A stretch of 64,000 nucleotides of DNA, taken from Caulobacter soli. Lineage in GTDB: Bacteria > Pseudomonadota > Alphaproteobacteria > Caulobacterales > Caulobacteraceae. Made by a program: the position numbers and the translations under genes. Every line of letters starts with the position of its first letter. Position 1 is the stretch's first letter. This document shows positions 7,755-16,501 of the stretch, piece after piece. The DNA lies in contig NZ_CP049199.1 of NCBI RefSeq assembly GCF_011045195.1, positions 5,191,501 through 5,255,500 on the forward strand. The letters are read 5' to 3'. The notes under the pieces were generated by a model. The model had not been told where the DNA came from, did no database searches, and saw only the letters and a program-made list of their open reading frames with translations.

Positions 7755-8450
7755 TCAGCCCAGGTTGGACTTGAAGAAGGCCAGGCTGCGGCCGTTGGCC
7801 TTACCGGCGTCGGCCGCGTCATAGTGCGATCCGCCCACGCGGGCGAAGGCGTGGTCACGCCCGGGATAGGTGTGGATCTGGATCTGCGGATGTTCCTTCA
7901 GCGCATCGAGGATGACCTTCTGGGCCTCCTTCGGCACGAACTGGTCCTCCTCGGCGATGTGCATCAGCAAGGGCCGCGCCAGCTTCTCGGCCTCGGGCAC
8001 GTGCTTCTCGATGCCGACGCCATAGTAGGAGATGCTGGCGTCCGCGTCGGTGCGGGTGGCCGTCAGGAAGGCCAGCAGGCCGCCGAGGCAATAGCCCACC
8101 GCGCCGACCTTGCCGCTGACGCCGGGTAGGACGCGGGCGGCGGCGATGGTCGCGGCGATGTCCGAAACGCCGGCGTCGACGTCGAAGGCGTTGAAGAGCT
8201 CAAAGGCTCGCTTCCACTCTGCTTCGCTCTGGTCGGTGATGTCGATACCGGGTTCGATGCGCCAGAAGAGATCGGGGCAGATGGCCACGAAACCTTGGTC
8301 GGCCAGGGCGTCGCAGACATCGCGCATCACCTTGTTGACGCCGAAGATCTCCTGGATGACGACGATGGCCGGCGCGGAGGCGGCCGACGGACGCGCCACA
8401 TAGGCGGAGAAGGCGCCGTCGGGCGTGGTGATCGTGAGGGTCTCGCTCAT
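7755..8450 (-). CDS. Dienelactone hydrolase family protein
   Basis: 231 residues, alpha/beta hydrolase. The nucleophile elbow is GYCLGG with cysteine (about residue 120), the characteristic DLH nucleophile. The catalytic histidine lies in YPGRDHAFARVGG (about 199-211), and an aspartate upstream in the EEDQFVP segment completes the triad. The classic reaction opens dienelactones in chloroaromatic breakdown, but chromosomal copies such as this often have unknown esterase or lactonase substrates. It is cotranscribed with the downstream quinone oxidoreductase gene and is divergent from the DUF6489 gene. Confidence 0.88.
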   Translation of the reverse strand: MSETLTITTPDGAFSAYVARPSAASAPAIVVIQEIFGVNKVMRDVCDALADQGFVAICPDLFWRIEPGIDITDQSEAEWKRAFELFNAFDVDAGVSDIAATIAAARVLPGVSGKVGAVGYCLGGLLAFLTATRTDADASISYYGVGIEKHVPEAEKLARPLLMHIAEEDQFVPKEAQKVILDALKEHPQIQIHTYPGRDHAFARVGGSHYDAADAGKANGRSLAFFKSNLG

Positions 8451-8575
8451 TGGGGCGCTCCGTATCGATAGGGATCTTGCGGCGTCGATGGGACTTTCGA
8501 CCGAAGCGCTCTAACGTGCGCCGGTGCGGTCGAGGCATAACAACATCGTGCTTCCACGGCAGGGAACCCCAGATC

Positions 8576-8833
8576 ATGAAGATGACCATTGAGATTGACT
8601 GCACGCCGGTGGAAGCCCGCGCCTTCCTGGGCCTACCCGATGTGAGCAGCCTGAACGAGCATCTGGTCAAGGAAATGCAGGATCGCATGACCTCCAACAT
8701 GGCCATGCTGGCGCCGGAAGAGCTGATGAAGAACTGGATGGCGTTCGGAGCGGGAGCCCAGGATCAGTTCCGCAAGCTGATGACGGCGGCCGCCGGCGCG
8801 GCGGTCAGCGGCATGGGCGGCAAGTCGGAATGA
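8576..8833 (+). CDS. DUF6489 family small protein
   Basis: 85 residues from ATG 8576; a longer in-frame extension to 8450 would overlap the divergent gene and looks non-coding. The sequence [23 protein letters not shown], then an amphipathic helical part ending [10 protein letters not shown], is a small soluble protein of a family common next to mnmE in Caulobacterales. Function unknown. Its stop overlaps the mnmE ATG (ATGA), so it is coupled to mnmE and may assist it or merely share its promoter. A signal peptide and membrane helices are absent. Confidence 0.75.
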   Translation: MKMTIEIDCTPVEARAFLGLPDVSSLNEHLVKEMQDRMTSNMAMLAPEELMKNWMAFGAGAQDQFRKLMTAAAGAAVSGMGGKSE

Positions 8834-10173
8834 ACGACACGATCTACGCGCCGGCCACGGGCGCGGGCAGGGCGGCCGTCGCGGTCATCCGGATCTCCGG
8901 TCCGCGCGCCAGCGAGGCGGTGCGGGATCTGGCGGGCGCCGTGCCCCAACCGCGCCGGGCGGTCCTGCGCCAGCTGACCCATCAGGGCGTGCCCCTGGAC
9001 GACGCCTTGGTCGTCTGGTTCGAAGGGCCTGCCAGCTACACCGGCGAGGACTCCGCGGAGTTTCACGTGCACGGCGGCCGCGCGGTGGTCGAGGCGGTGC
9101 TGCAGGCCCTGGCGGACAACGGCCTTCGCCTGGCCGAGCCGGGCGAGTTCACGCGCCGAGCCTTCGAGAACGGCAAGCTGGACCTGACCCAGGCCGAAGG
9201 CGTGGCCGACCTGGTCGACGCCGAAACCGAGGCCCAACGCCGCCAGGCGCTCGGCCAGCTCGGCGGCGCGCTGAGCGAACGATACGATACCTGGCGAGGC
9301 ATGCTGGTTCAGGCGCTGGCCATGCTGGAGGCGGCGGTCGACTTTCCCGATGAAGAGCTTCCCGAGGATGTGGCCGCGCGCGCTCGACCAGGCCTGGAGG
9401 CTCTGGAGGCTGAGATCGCCACCGCGCTGGAGGATGCTTCACGGGGTCGGCGGGTGCGGGATGGGTTCCGGATCGCTCTGGTGGGCGCGCCCAACGCCGG
9501 CAAGAGCACCTTGCTCAACGCCATGGTCGAGCGTGATGCGGCCATCGTCACTTCAACTCCCGGGACGACGCGAGACATCATCGAGGTTCCGCTGACCCTG
9601 GGCGGCTACAAGACCTTGCTCGCGGACACCGCCGGCCTGCGCGAAACCGAGGACGCCATCGAAGCCGAAGGCGTGCGCCGGGCGAGGGCCTGGGCGGCCG
9701 ACGCCGATCTGCGTCTCTGGGTGGTCGATGCGGCCATGTTCCACGTGAAACAGAACAACGAGCTGTCCGTGCTGCGGTCCGGCGACTGGGCGGTGATCAA
9801 CAAGATCGATCTCGTCGACGCATACCGCTTGGAAGAGCTGCGCGAGATCCTGGCGGCTCAGGGGCTGAAGGTCGTCGAACTGGCGGCCCGCAAGCCCGGC
9901 GGTGCGGAGGAGGCGAGGGCGGCTCTGACGGCGCATGTCGTCGACGCTCTGTCAGGCGCGGAGTTTCCGGCCGCCACCCGCATTCGCCACGCCGAGAGTT
10001 TGGCCGAGGCCCGCACCTATCTTCAGCGCGCCCTTTCTGACGTTGGCCTGGAGGTCGAACTGGCGGCGGAGGACGTCCGCTTGGCCGCTCGATCCCTGTC
10101 GCGGATCACGGGCCGTATTGATCCCGAGGATGTGCTCGATCGAGTGTTTTCAAGCTTCTGCATCGGGAAGTGA
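8830..10173 (+). CDS. mnmE: tRNA modification GTPase MnmE
   Basis: 447 residues. MnmE with MnmG installs the carboxymethylaminomethyl group (or related) at wobble U34 of certain tRNAs. The N-terminal tetrahydrofolate-binding domain begins [22 protein letters not shown] and contains [15 protein letters not shown] (about residues 67-81). The G domain has GAPNAGKST (about 218-226), DTAGLRE (about 265-271) and NKID (about 321-324). The C-terminal CIGK supplies the catalytic cysteine. A parS site (9737-9752) lies inside the G domain between the G3 and G4 motifs and encodes MFHVKQ. The next partner gene, mnmG, is downstream. Confidence 0.97.
   Translation: MNDTIYAPATGAGRAAVAVIRISGPRASEAVRDLAGAVPQPRRAVLRQLTHQGVPLDDALVVWFEGPASYTGEDSAEFHVHGGRAVVEAVLQALADNGLRLAEPGEFTRRAFENGKLDLTQAEGVADLVDAETEAQRRQALGQLGGALSERYDTWRGMLVQALAMLEAAVDFPDEELPEDVAARARPGLEALEAEIATALEDASRGRRVRDGFRIALVGAPNAGKSTLLNAMVERDAAIVTSTPGTTRDIIEVPLTLGGYKTLLADTAGLRETEDAIEAEGVRRARAWAADADLRLWVVDAAMFHVKQNNELSVLRSGDWAVINKIDLVDAYRLEELREILAAQGLKVVELAARKPGGAEEARAALTAHVVDALSGAEFPAATRIRHAESLAEARTYLQRALSDVGLEVELAAEDVRLAARSLSRITGRIDPEDVLDRVFSSFCIGK
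9737..9752. other. parS centromere site 2, inside mnmE
   Basis: TGTTCCACGTGAAACA differs from the perfect palindrome by one base and equals the well-known Bacillus parS consensus. It is within the mnmE reading frame. Confidence 0.88.
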
Positions 10174-10189
10174 TGTTTCACGTGAAACA
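10174..10189. other. parS centromere site 3
   Basis: Perfect TGTTTCACGTGAAACA, extended to 18 bp by A/T. It begins at the base after the mnmE stop codon, in the mnmE-mnmG gap. Confidence 0.95.
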
Positions 10190-10199
10190 TCGGCTTGAA

Positions 10200-10208
10200 T
10201 TGTCCACA
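10200..10208 (+). promoter_or_regulatory. DnaA-box-like site upstream of mnmG
   Basis: TTGTCCACA has one mismatch to TTATCCACA and lies between two parS sites in the mnmG control region. It could tie mnmG-rsmG-parAB expression to DnaA activity; this is inference from sequence only. Confidence 0.4.
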
Positions 10209-10232
10209 GGCTGATCACAGATGTCTCGGGCG

Positions 10233-10248
10233 TGTTTCACGTGAAACA
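10233..10248. other. parS centromere site 4
   Basis: Perfect TGTTTCACGTGAAACA, extended to 18 bp by G/C, 59 bp from site 3. ParB on these two sites would cover the mnmG promoter region. Confidence 0.95.
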
Positions 10249-10353
10249 CCGGAGTCCGACTCGCCGATCCGGGGAGTTCCACGTATAAGGCTAACCACGC
10301 CCCCGCCGAGACGTCCAAGTCGCGATGGGGGCGTTCGCATTGAGGCGCGCAGC

Positions 10354-12210
10354 TTGTCCAACACTTGGGATGTCATTGTCATCGGCGGCGGTCACGCCGG
10401 CTGCGAGGCCGCCGCCGCGTCGGCCCGCGCCGGCGCGCGGACCCTGCTGCTGACCCACAAGCGCGAGACCGTCGGTGAGATGTCGTGCAACCCGGCCATC
10501 GGCGGCCTGGGTAAGGGCCATCTGGTCCGCGAGATCGACGCCCTGGACGGCTTGATGGGCCGGATCGGCGATAAGGCCGGCATCCAATATCGTCTTCTGA
10601 ACCGCTCAAAGGGCCCCGCCGTGCGTGGTCCCCGTTCGCAGATTGATCGCAAGCTCTATCGCGAAGCCATGCAGGCCGAGCTGTTCGCCTATCCGAACCT
10701 TGATGTCGTCGCCGCGGCGGTGGAAGACCTGATCGTCGAGGATGGCGTGGTGGCCGGCGTGATCGACGGGGAGGGCGGCGTCTACCGCGCTTCACGTGTG
10801 ATCCTGACCACCGGCACCTTCCTGAAAGGCGTCATCCACCAGGGCGAGACCCGCACCCCCGCCGGCCGTGTCGGCGACGCGCCGTCGATCGGCCTGTCGG
10901 ATCGGCTCTACGCCCTGGGCTTCGACATGGGCCGCCTGAAGACCGGCACGCCCGCCCGCCTGAGCGGCAAGACCATCGCCTGGGATCGCCTGGAGATGCA
11001 GGCCGCCGACGCCCAGCCCGAGCCGTTCTCGTTCCTGACGTCCCACGTGGATGTGCCGCAGATCCAATGCGGCATCACCTACACCACGGCCGAGACCCAC
11101 AAGATCATCGCCGAGCGCCTGGGCGAGTCGGCGGTCTATGGCGGCCGCGCCACGGGGATCGGCCCGCGCTATTGTCCGTCGATCGAGGACAAGGTCGTCC
11201 GCTTCGCCGACAAGACCAGTCACCAGGTGTTCCTGGAGCCCGAAGGCCTGGACGACGACTCGGTCTATCCGAACGGCGTCTCGACCTCGGTCTCGGCCGA
11301 AACCCAGCTCTTGTTCCTGCGCACCATGCCGGGCCTCGAGAACGTCGAGGTCATCCGGTACGGCTATGCGATCGAGTATGACTACGTCGATCCGCGCGAG
11401 CTCTACCCGACGCTGGAGACCAAGCGCCTGCCGGGGCTCTACCTGGCGGGTCAGATCAACGGCACGACGGGTTATGAGGAAGCCGGCGCTCAAGGCTTGA
11501 TGGCCGGACTCAATGCGGCGCTGGCGGCGCAGGGCAGGGAGCCCGCCGTTTTCGCTCGCGACGAGGCCTATATCGGCGTGATGATCGACGACCTGGTCAC
11601 CCGGGGCGTCACCGAACCCTATCGAATGTTCACCAGCCGGGCCGAGTTCCGCCTGATCCTGCGGGCCGACAACGCCGACCAGCGGCTGACCGACAAGGGC
11701 CTGGCCCTGGGCGTGGTGGGCGAGGTTCGCGCCGAAGCCTGGGCCGCCAAGAAGACCGAGCTGGAAGCCGTCCGCGCCTTCGCCCGCTCGGTGACCCTGA
11801 CCCCGGCCGAAGCCAATCGCGCCGGCTTCAAGGTCAATCACGACGGTCAGCGCCGCGACGTCCTAGCCATGCTGGCCCTGCCTGACGTCACGCTCGACGG
11901 CCTGACCACGGTATGGCCGGAGATTTCCACGTGGAGCCCGATGGCCCGCGAGCAGATCGAGATCGAAGCCGCCTATGCAGGCTATCTCGATCGCCAACGC
12001 AACGACGCCGAAGCCTTCCGCAAGGAAGAGGATCTGCGCCTGCCGGCCGACCTCGACTACGCCCTGGTCGGCAGCCTGTCGAACGAAGTGCGCGAGAAGC
12101 TGACCCGCGTGAAGCCCCTGACTCTGGGCCAGGCGGCCCGGATCGAAGGCGTGACGCCTGGCGCCTTGACGGCGCTGTTGGCGCATGTTCGTCGCGCGAA
12201 GGCCGCCTGA
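10354..12210 (+). CDS. mnmG: tRNA uridine-5-carboxymethylaminomethyl synthase MnmG (GidA)
   Basis: 618 residues from a TTG start preceded by GAGG (10342-10345) at 8 bp; the result, [16 protein letters not shown], matches the family N-terminus. The longer frame would read through two parS sites and lacks homology. MnmG is the FAD partner of MnmE in tRNA wobble-uridine modification. It shows the dinucleotide-binding [10 protein letters not shown] (about residues 11-20), [22 protein letters not shown], and the [16 protein letters not shown] motif (about 369-384). Its stop overlaps the rsmG start, placing mnmG-rsmG-parA-parB in one unit. Confidence 0.96.
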   Translation: MSNTWDVIVIGGGHAGCEAAAASARAGARTLLLTHKRETVGEMSCNPAIGGLGKGHLVREIDALDGLMGRIGDKAGIQYRLLNRSKGPAVRGPRSQIDRKLYREAMQAELFAYPNLDVVAAAVEDLIVEDGVVAGVIDGEGGVYRASRVILTTGTFLKGVIHQGETRTPAGRVGDAPSIGLSDRLYALGFDMGRLKTGTPARLSGKTIAWDRLEMQAADAQPEPFSFLTSHVDVPQIQCGITYTTAETHKIIAERLGESAVYGGRATGIGPRYCPSIEDKVVRFADKTSHQVFLEPEGLDDDSVYPNGVSTSVSAETQLLFLRTMPGLENVEVIRYGYAIEYDYVDPRELYPTLETKRLPGLYLAGQINGTTGYEEAGAQGLMAGLNAALAAQGREPAVFARDEAYIGVMIDDLVTRGVTEPYRMFTSRAEFRLILRADNADQRLTDKGLALGVVGEVRAEAWAAKKTELEAVRAFARSVTLTPAEANRAGFKVNHDGQRRDVLAMLALPDVTLDGLTTVWPEISTWSPMAREQIEIEAAYAGYLDRQRNDAEAFRKEEDLRLPADLDYALVGSLSNEVREKLTRVKPLTLGQAARIEGVTPGALTALLAHVRRAKAA

Positions 12211-12875
12211 TGTCCACCGCCGCCGCGCCCTTGGTGATCGAGGATCTTGACCCCGTCGACGCGACGGCCTTCCAGCGGCTGACGGGCTGCACCGACGCGC
12301 AGCTGGCCGATCTGACACGGTTCCAGGCCCTGCTGGCCGAGTGGAACGAAGTGATGAACCTGGTGGGTCCGGCGACGATCGCCACTTACTGGAACCGTCA
12401 CGCCTGGGACAGCGCCCAGCTTCTGCAGCTGGCCCCGGACGCCAAGACCTGGGCCGACCTGGGCGCCGGCGCCGGCCTGCCCGGCGTGGTGCTGGCGATC
12501 CTGTTGAAGGACACGCCCGGAGCCAAGGTCCACCTGGTCGAGAGCATGGCCAAGCGCTGCAAGTTCCTGCGCGTCGCCGTCGATGCGCTGGGACTGCCCG
12601 CCGAGATCCACAACGTCCGGGCCGAAGAGCTGGACCTGAAGGTCGACGTCGTCACCGCCCGGGCCTGCGCGCCGATGGTCAGACTGCTGGGCTATGCCCA
12701 GCCCTACCTCAAGCGCGGCGCGACCGCCTGGTTCCTGAAGGGACAAGATGTCGCGACGGAGCTGGCCGAGGCCGCCACATATTGGAAATTCGAGTCGACC
12801 CTGCGGCCGTCGTTGAGCGACCCGCGAGGCCAGATCGTGCAAGTGAAGGGGCTTAAGAGTGTCCGTAAAGTCTGA
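12210..12875 (+). CDS. rsmG: 16S rRNA (guanine-N7) methyltransferase RsmG (GidB)
   Basis: 221 residues from ATG 12210, which overlaps the mnmG TGA. RsmG methylates G527 of 16S rRNA using S-adenosylmethionine. It shows the LAEWNEVMNLVGP motif (about residues 44-56), the SAM-binding DLGAGAGLPGVVLAI (about 88-102), and the HLVESMAKRCKFLR motif (about 112-125). Loss of the enzyme gives low-level streptomycin resistance in other bacteria. Its 3' end overlaps parA by 17 bp. Confidence 0.95.
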   Translation: MSTAAAPLVIEDLDPVDATAFQRLTGCTDAQLADLTRFQALLAEWNEVMNLVGPATIATYWNRHAWDSAQLLQLAPDAKTWADLGAGAGLPGVVLAILLKDTPGAKVHLVESMAKRCKFLRVAVDALGLPAEIHNVRAEELDLKVDVVTARACAPMVRLLGYAQPYLKRGATAWFLKGQDVATELAEAATYWKFESTLRPSLSDPRGQIVQVKGLKSVRKV

Positions 12876-13671
12876 CCAACCGCTGCGCGTTCTCGCCATC
12901 GCCAACCAGAAGGGCGGGGTGGGCAAGACCACGACCGCGATCAATCTGGGCACCGCCCTGGCGGCCTGCGGCGAGCGCGTGCTGCTGATCGACGCCGACC
13001 CGCAGGGCAACTGCTCGACGGGCCTGGGCATCACCCGCCTGCAGCGCCGCACGACGCTCTACGACGTGCTGATGGGCGAGGCCCCGGTGGTCGACGCCGC
13101 GGTCAAGACCGAGCTGCCGGGCCTGGACGTGATCCCGGCCGACGCCGACCTGTCGGGCGTCGAGATCGAACTGGGCCAGCAGGCGCGGCGCTCGTACCGC
13201 CTGCGCGATGCGCTTGAGCCGCTGCGCGCCAACGGCCCCTACACCTATGTGCTGATCGACTGCCCGCCGTCGCTGAACGTGCTGACCGTCAACGCCATGA
13301 CCGCCGCCGACGCGGTGTTCGTGCCGCTGCAGTGCGAGTTCTTCGCCCTGGAGGGTCTGACCCAGTTGATGCGCACCATCGAGCGGGTGCGCGGGAGCCT
13401 CAATCCGAAGCTGGAAATCCAGGGCGTGGTGCTGACCATGTACGATCGCCGTAACAGCCTGTCGGACCAGGTGGCCAAGGATGTCCGGGAGCACTTTGGC
13501 GACAAGGTCTATGACGCGGTCATACCGCGTAACGTCCGAGTGTCCGAGGCGCCGTCCTTCGGTAAGCCCGTGCTGCTCTACGATCTGAAATGCGCGGGTA
13601 GCCAGGCCTACCTGCGCCTGGCGCGCGAAGTGATCAGCCGCGAAAAGTCCAGGCTGGCCCAGGCGGCCTAG
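12859..13671 (+). CDS. parA: Chromosome-partitioning ATPase ParA
   Basis: 270 residues from GTG 12859 within the end of rsmG. It is close to C. crescentus ParA as I remember that sequence. The deviant Walker A KGGVGKTTTAINLG (about residues 18-31), LIDADPQGNCSTGLG (about 47-61) and the Walker B LIDCPPSLNVLT (about 132-143) are intact. ParA-ATP binds DNA and forms the gradient that pulls the ParB-parS complex from the old to the new pole. Its gene is upstream of parB in the same direction, 86 bp apart, with four parS sites 3 to 7 kb upstream. Confidence 0.98.
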   Translation: MSVKSDQPLRVLAIANQKGGVGKTTTAINLGTALAACGERVLLIDADPQGNCSTGLGITRLQRRTTLYDVLMGEAPVVDAAVKTELPGLDVIPADADLSGVEIELGQQARRSYRLRDALEPLRANGPYTYVLIDCPPSLNVLTVNAMTAADAVFVPLQCEFFALEGLTQLMRTIERVRGSLNPKLEIQGVVLTMYDRRNSLSDQVAKDVREHFGDKVYDAVIPRNVRVSEAPSFGKPVLLYDLKCAGSQAYLRLAREVISREKSRLAQAA

Positions 13672-13757
13672 AGCCCGTCTGAGGATAACCATCCAAGTCA
13701 TTGTCGAAATTGAGTGTTGAGCGCGTGAGGGAGTCGGTCGTGGTGGGAGAGCCGGGA

Positions 13758-14651
13758 ATGTCTGAAGGTCGTCGTGGGTTGGGTCGCGGGCTTTCCGCCT
13801 TGCTCGGCGAGGTCGATTCCGCTCCCGCTCAGGCGCCCGGTGATACCGTGGCCGGCTCGCGCGAGGCGCCGATCGAGCTGGTACGACGCAATCCCGATCA
13901 GCCTCGCCGGACCTTCCGCGAGGAAGACTTGGTAGAACTTTCGGATTCGATCCGGGAGAAGGGCGTCCTGCAGCCGATCCTGGTCCGCCCCGCCCCGGGC
14001 GCGGCGGGCGAGTACCAGATCGTCGCCGGCGAGCGCCGCTGGCGAGCGGCCCAGCGGGCCGGCCTGAAGACCATCCCGATCATGGTCCGCGAACTCGACG
14101 ACCTGGCCGTGCTCGAGATCGGCATCATCGAGAACGTCCAGCGCGCCGACCTCAACGCCATTGAAGAGGCGCTGAGCTACAAGGTGCTGATCGAGAAGTT
14201 CGGCCAGACCCAGGAAATGATCGCCCAGACCGTGGGCAAGAGCCGCAGCCATGTGGCCAACACCCTGCGCCTGCTGTCGCTGCCGGACTCGGTCCAGCAC
14301 TACGTCACCTCGGGCGAGATGACCGCCGGCCATGCTCGCGCCATCGCCAACGTTCCGGATCCGGCCGCCCTGGCGCGCGAAGTCATCGACAAGGGCCTGT
14401 CGGTCCGCGACGCCGAGGCCCTGGCCCGTCGCGCGCCGAACGCCGACGGCGAAGCCCGCGCCAAGTCGGGCGGCGGTCGTGCTCCGAAATCGAAGGACAC
14501 CGACACCCAGTCCCTGGAAGCGGATCTGTCGTCGCTGCTAGGCCTCGATGTCGAGATCGACGATCGCGGCGGCGCCGGCGCCCTGACCATTCGCTACGCC
14601 ACGCTCGAACAACTGGACGATCTCTGCAATCGCCTGACGCGGGGCGCCTGA
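13758..14651 (+). CDS. parB: Chromosome-partitioning CTPase ParB
   Basis: 297 residues. I chose ATG 13758 (MSEGRRGLGRGLSALLGE) because it begins at the conserved N-terminus with its ParA-stimulating GRGLSALLG; the longer frame to 13701 adds unconserved residues. The CTP-binding motifs GERRW (about 92-96) and ENVQRADL (about 122-129) and the helix-turn-helix IAQTVGKSRSHVANTLRLL (about 156-174) are clear, with a C-terminal dimerisation domain ending LEQLDDLCNRLTRG. ParB loads at parS, closes as a sliding clamp and spreads. It is the binding partner of the sites at 6147, 9737, 10174 and 10233. Confidence 0.98.
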   Translation: MSEGRRGLGRGLSALLGEVDSAPAQAPGDTVAGSREAPIELVRRNPDQPRRTFREEDLVELSDSIREKGVLQPILVRPAPGAAGEYQIVAGERRWRAAQRAGLKTIPIMVRELDDLAVLEIGIIENVQRADLNAIEEALSYKVLIEKFGQTQEMIAQTVGKSRSHVANTLRLLSLPDSVQHYVTSGEMTAGHARAIANVPDPAALAREVIDKGLSVRDAEALARRAPNADGEARAKSGGGRAPKSKDTDTQSLEADLSSLLGLDVEIDDRGGAGALTIRYATLEQLDDLCNRLTRGA

Positions 14652-14902
14652 GGCCGTTTCGGAGGGTCTTCTGTCGCGCACAGAAGGCGGCTCGACCGTG
14701 TCCCTGGTCGAGCTGTTCGTCAGAATCGAGCCTGACGAAGCGTCGATTTTCGGACAAGCGGCTGAAAAATAACTGAAAACGCCGAATTCGGCTCTGAATT
14801 CGGTCGCGCCGTTCCAAGGTCGGAATCGATAGATTCCTGTGGATGAAGTGATCGGCGGTTTGACGAATCCTCGGCGTACCGGTCCGGACGGCGAACTCGC
14901 GT
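14652..14902. other. Convergent intergenic region between parB and holA
   Basis: 251 bp with no gene. A stem CTTCTGT (14668-14674) / ACAGAAG (14680-14686) with a CGCGC loop is the likely 3' hairpin of the parAB transcript, although no T run follows. Farther on, CCGAATTCGG is repeated as GAATTCGG (near 14782-14803), and TGTGGATGA at 14838-14846 is one mismatch from a DnaA box on the minus strand. Confidence 0.5.
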
Positions 14903-15955
14903 CTAGAGACCGAGCCGGCGCGCCTTGCCGGCGATCTGCAGGGCCAGGCGCTCGGAGATCAGTTGGTCGGGCGAGCCGGAGGTCTTGCACGCCTTGTCGG
15001 CGGCCAGCACCTCGGCCTGGACCACCAGCAGCTGGTCCAGGGTCCAGGCCCGGGCCTGACGCAGGAACTCGCGCTCGCTCTTCCAGAACACGCCCGAGGC
15101 CTTGGCCGCGGCCGCCAGGTCGATCCCGTTCTTGTGCAGGGTCAGGGTACGGCGCAGGCGGCCCAGGTGGTAGCCCATGGCGCGCACGGCGGCGGGCCCG
15201 CCTTCGCCCTCGGCGGCGGCGCGACGCAGGCCGGCCTGGGCGGGACCCACGCGACCACCGAAAGCGTCGATGGCGGCGTCGCCCAGGGAAGCCTCGGGCT
15301 CGACACCCAGGAAGTCGGTCAGGTCGGCGGGGGTGGCCACCACGCCGCTGCCCGGACCCAGGAACAGCGCCAGGCGTTCGATCTCGGCGCGGGCCACGCC
15401 GCGCTCCTTGGGCAGGCGCGAGACGAACAGGTCCAGGGCCTCGCCGTTCAGGCTGACCTTGTCCTTGGCGAGGGTCTCGCGGGCCAGGCGGGCCAGGTCG
15501 CCGGCCTCGTCCTCGTAGCAGGGGATCACGGCGGCGCCGTTGGCCTTCTCGGCGACCTTGCGCAGGGTCGAGTCTCGGCCCAGGACGCCGGCCTCGATCA
15601 GGAAGAAGGCGTCGGGGTTCAGCTGGCCCTCGACGTGACGGGTGAGCGCCTCGGCGGCCTGCTTGTCCGGCCCGCTCTTCTCGCCGCTCAGGCGCAGGCG
15701 CACCAGGCGACGGCCGCCCATCATCGACAGGGCCGAAAGCTCGTCCTCGAGCTTGCCGGCCTGGCTGTCCAGATCGCCTTCGGTCAGCTGGGCGGTGTCG
15801 AACGGGTCGTCGGGGCGCGCGAACAGCTTGTTGACCAGCTGGTCGGCGCGATCGCGCACCACGCCGCGATCGCGGCCATAGATGACCACGGCGCGGATAT
15901 CGGCGGCCGGATCCCGCAGGAAGCGTTCGATGTCCGGTCGTTTCGACAGGATCAT
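14903..15955 (-). CDS. holA: DNA polymerase III subunit delta
   Basis: 350 residues, usual HolA length. Delta is the clamp-loader wrench that opens the beta sliding clamp; it has an AAA+ fold without a functional ATP site. The N-terminal MILSKRPDIERFLRDP, VVIYGRDRGVVRDRA (about residues 23-37) and the LVRLRLSG segment match alphaproteobacterial HolA. It lies 12 bp after lptE in a leuS-lptE-holA operon, the standard alphaproteobacterial arrangement. The end is convergent to parB. Confidence 0.93.
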   Translation of the reverse strand: MILSKRPDIERFLRDPAADIRAVVIYGRDRGVVRDRADQLVNKLFARPDDPFDTAQLTEGDLDSQAGKLEDELSALSMMGGRRLVRLRLSGEKSGPDKQAAEALTRHVEGQLNPDAFFLIEAGVLGRDSTLRKVAEKANGAAVIPCYEDEAGDLARLARETLAKDKVSLNGEALDLFVSRLPKERGVARAEIERLALFLGPGSGVVATPADLTDFLGVEPEASLGDAAIDAFGGRVGPAQAGLRRAAAEGEGGPAAVRAMGYHLGRLRRTLTLHKNGIDLAAAAKASGVFWKSEREFLRQARAWTLDQLLVVQAEVLAADKACKTSGSPDQLISERLALQIAGKARRLGL

Positions 15956-15967
15956 GGCGATAGGGCC

Positions 15968-16498
15968 CTAGGCTTTGGGCTGGGCCTTGCCCGCGAGCCA
16001 GGTGGCCAGTTCCAGCTGGATCCGGCGAGCCAGTTCGGTCGCGGCGCGTTCCTGGCTGTCCTGCTGGGCGGCGATGGAGGCGTAGGGCTGGTCGGCCGAG
16101 TCGTAGGTCACCGTCGTGTTGGTGGATCCCGAGCGCAGCTGTTGGCCGGTCTTGATATCCAGCAGCCGCCAGTTGGCCGTCAGGCTCAACTCGTAGCGGT
16201 TGGCGACATTGTCGACGCGAACGCCGCGCGCATAGCGGATCTCATTGATGGTGTAGACCAGGCGGTAGGTGGGCAGCAGGTTGACGTCGCGCGCCAGGGC
16301 GTCGTCCAGCTTCTCGCGCAGCAGATAGCCCGAGCGGCCACTGGCGGCGACCACCTCGATCGAGCCAAGCCCCTTGGTGACCGTCTGGGAGCCGTACAGC
16401 GGGGTGAAGCCGCAGGCCGACAGGCCCAGGGCTCCAATGGCCAGAAGAGGGGCCAGGAGAGCGGCGGGAAGGGTCTTGGAGAGCGAAAAGCGCTTCAT
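15968..16498 (-). CDS. lptE: LPS-assembly lipoprotein LptE
   Basis: 176 residues. Signal peptide with lipobox LSAC (cysteine about residue 28) followed by GFTPLYGS, the hallmark of alphaproteobacterial LptE. LptE plugs the LptD barrel and helps insert lipopolysaccharide in the outer membrane. It lies 3 bp after leuS and 12 bp before holA. Low sequence conservation of the rest is normal for the family; the lipobox, the GFxPLYG motif and the context make the call. Confidence 0.9.
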   Translation of the reverse strand: MKRFSLSKTLPAALLAPLLAIGALGLSACGFTPLYGSQTVTKGLGSIEVVAASGRSGYLLREKLDDALARDVNLLPTYRLVYTINEIRYARGVRVDNVANRYELSLTANWRLLDIKTGQQLRSGSTNTTVTYDSADQPYASIAAQQDSQERAATELARRIQLELATWLAGKAQPKA

Positions 16499-16501
16499 GG
16501 A

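Noticed and set aside
9059..9074. AGTTTCACGTGCACGG as a fifth parS site
   Set aside because: Only the left arm and centre match; it encodes the conserved EFHVHGG motif of MnmE, which explains the sequence.
10195..10353. Extended N-terminus of MnmG from 10195
   Set aside because: Runs through a parS site and lacks similarity; TTG 10354 has a ribosome site and the family start.
11041..11935. CACGTG centres at about 11045 and 11930 in mnmG
   Set aside because: The arms around CACGTG do not match parS.
13701..13757. Longer ParB N-terminus from 13701
   Set aside because: ParB family starts at MSEGRRGLGRGL; added residues are not conserved.
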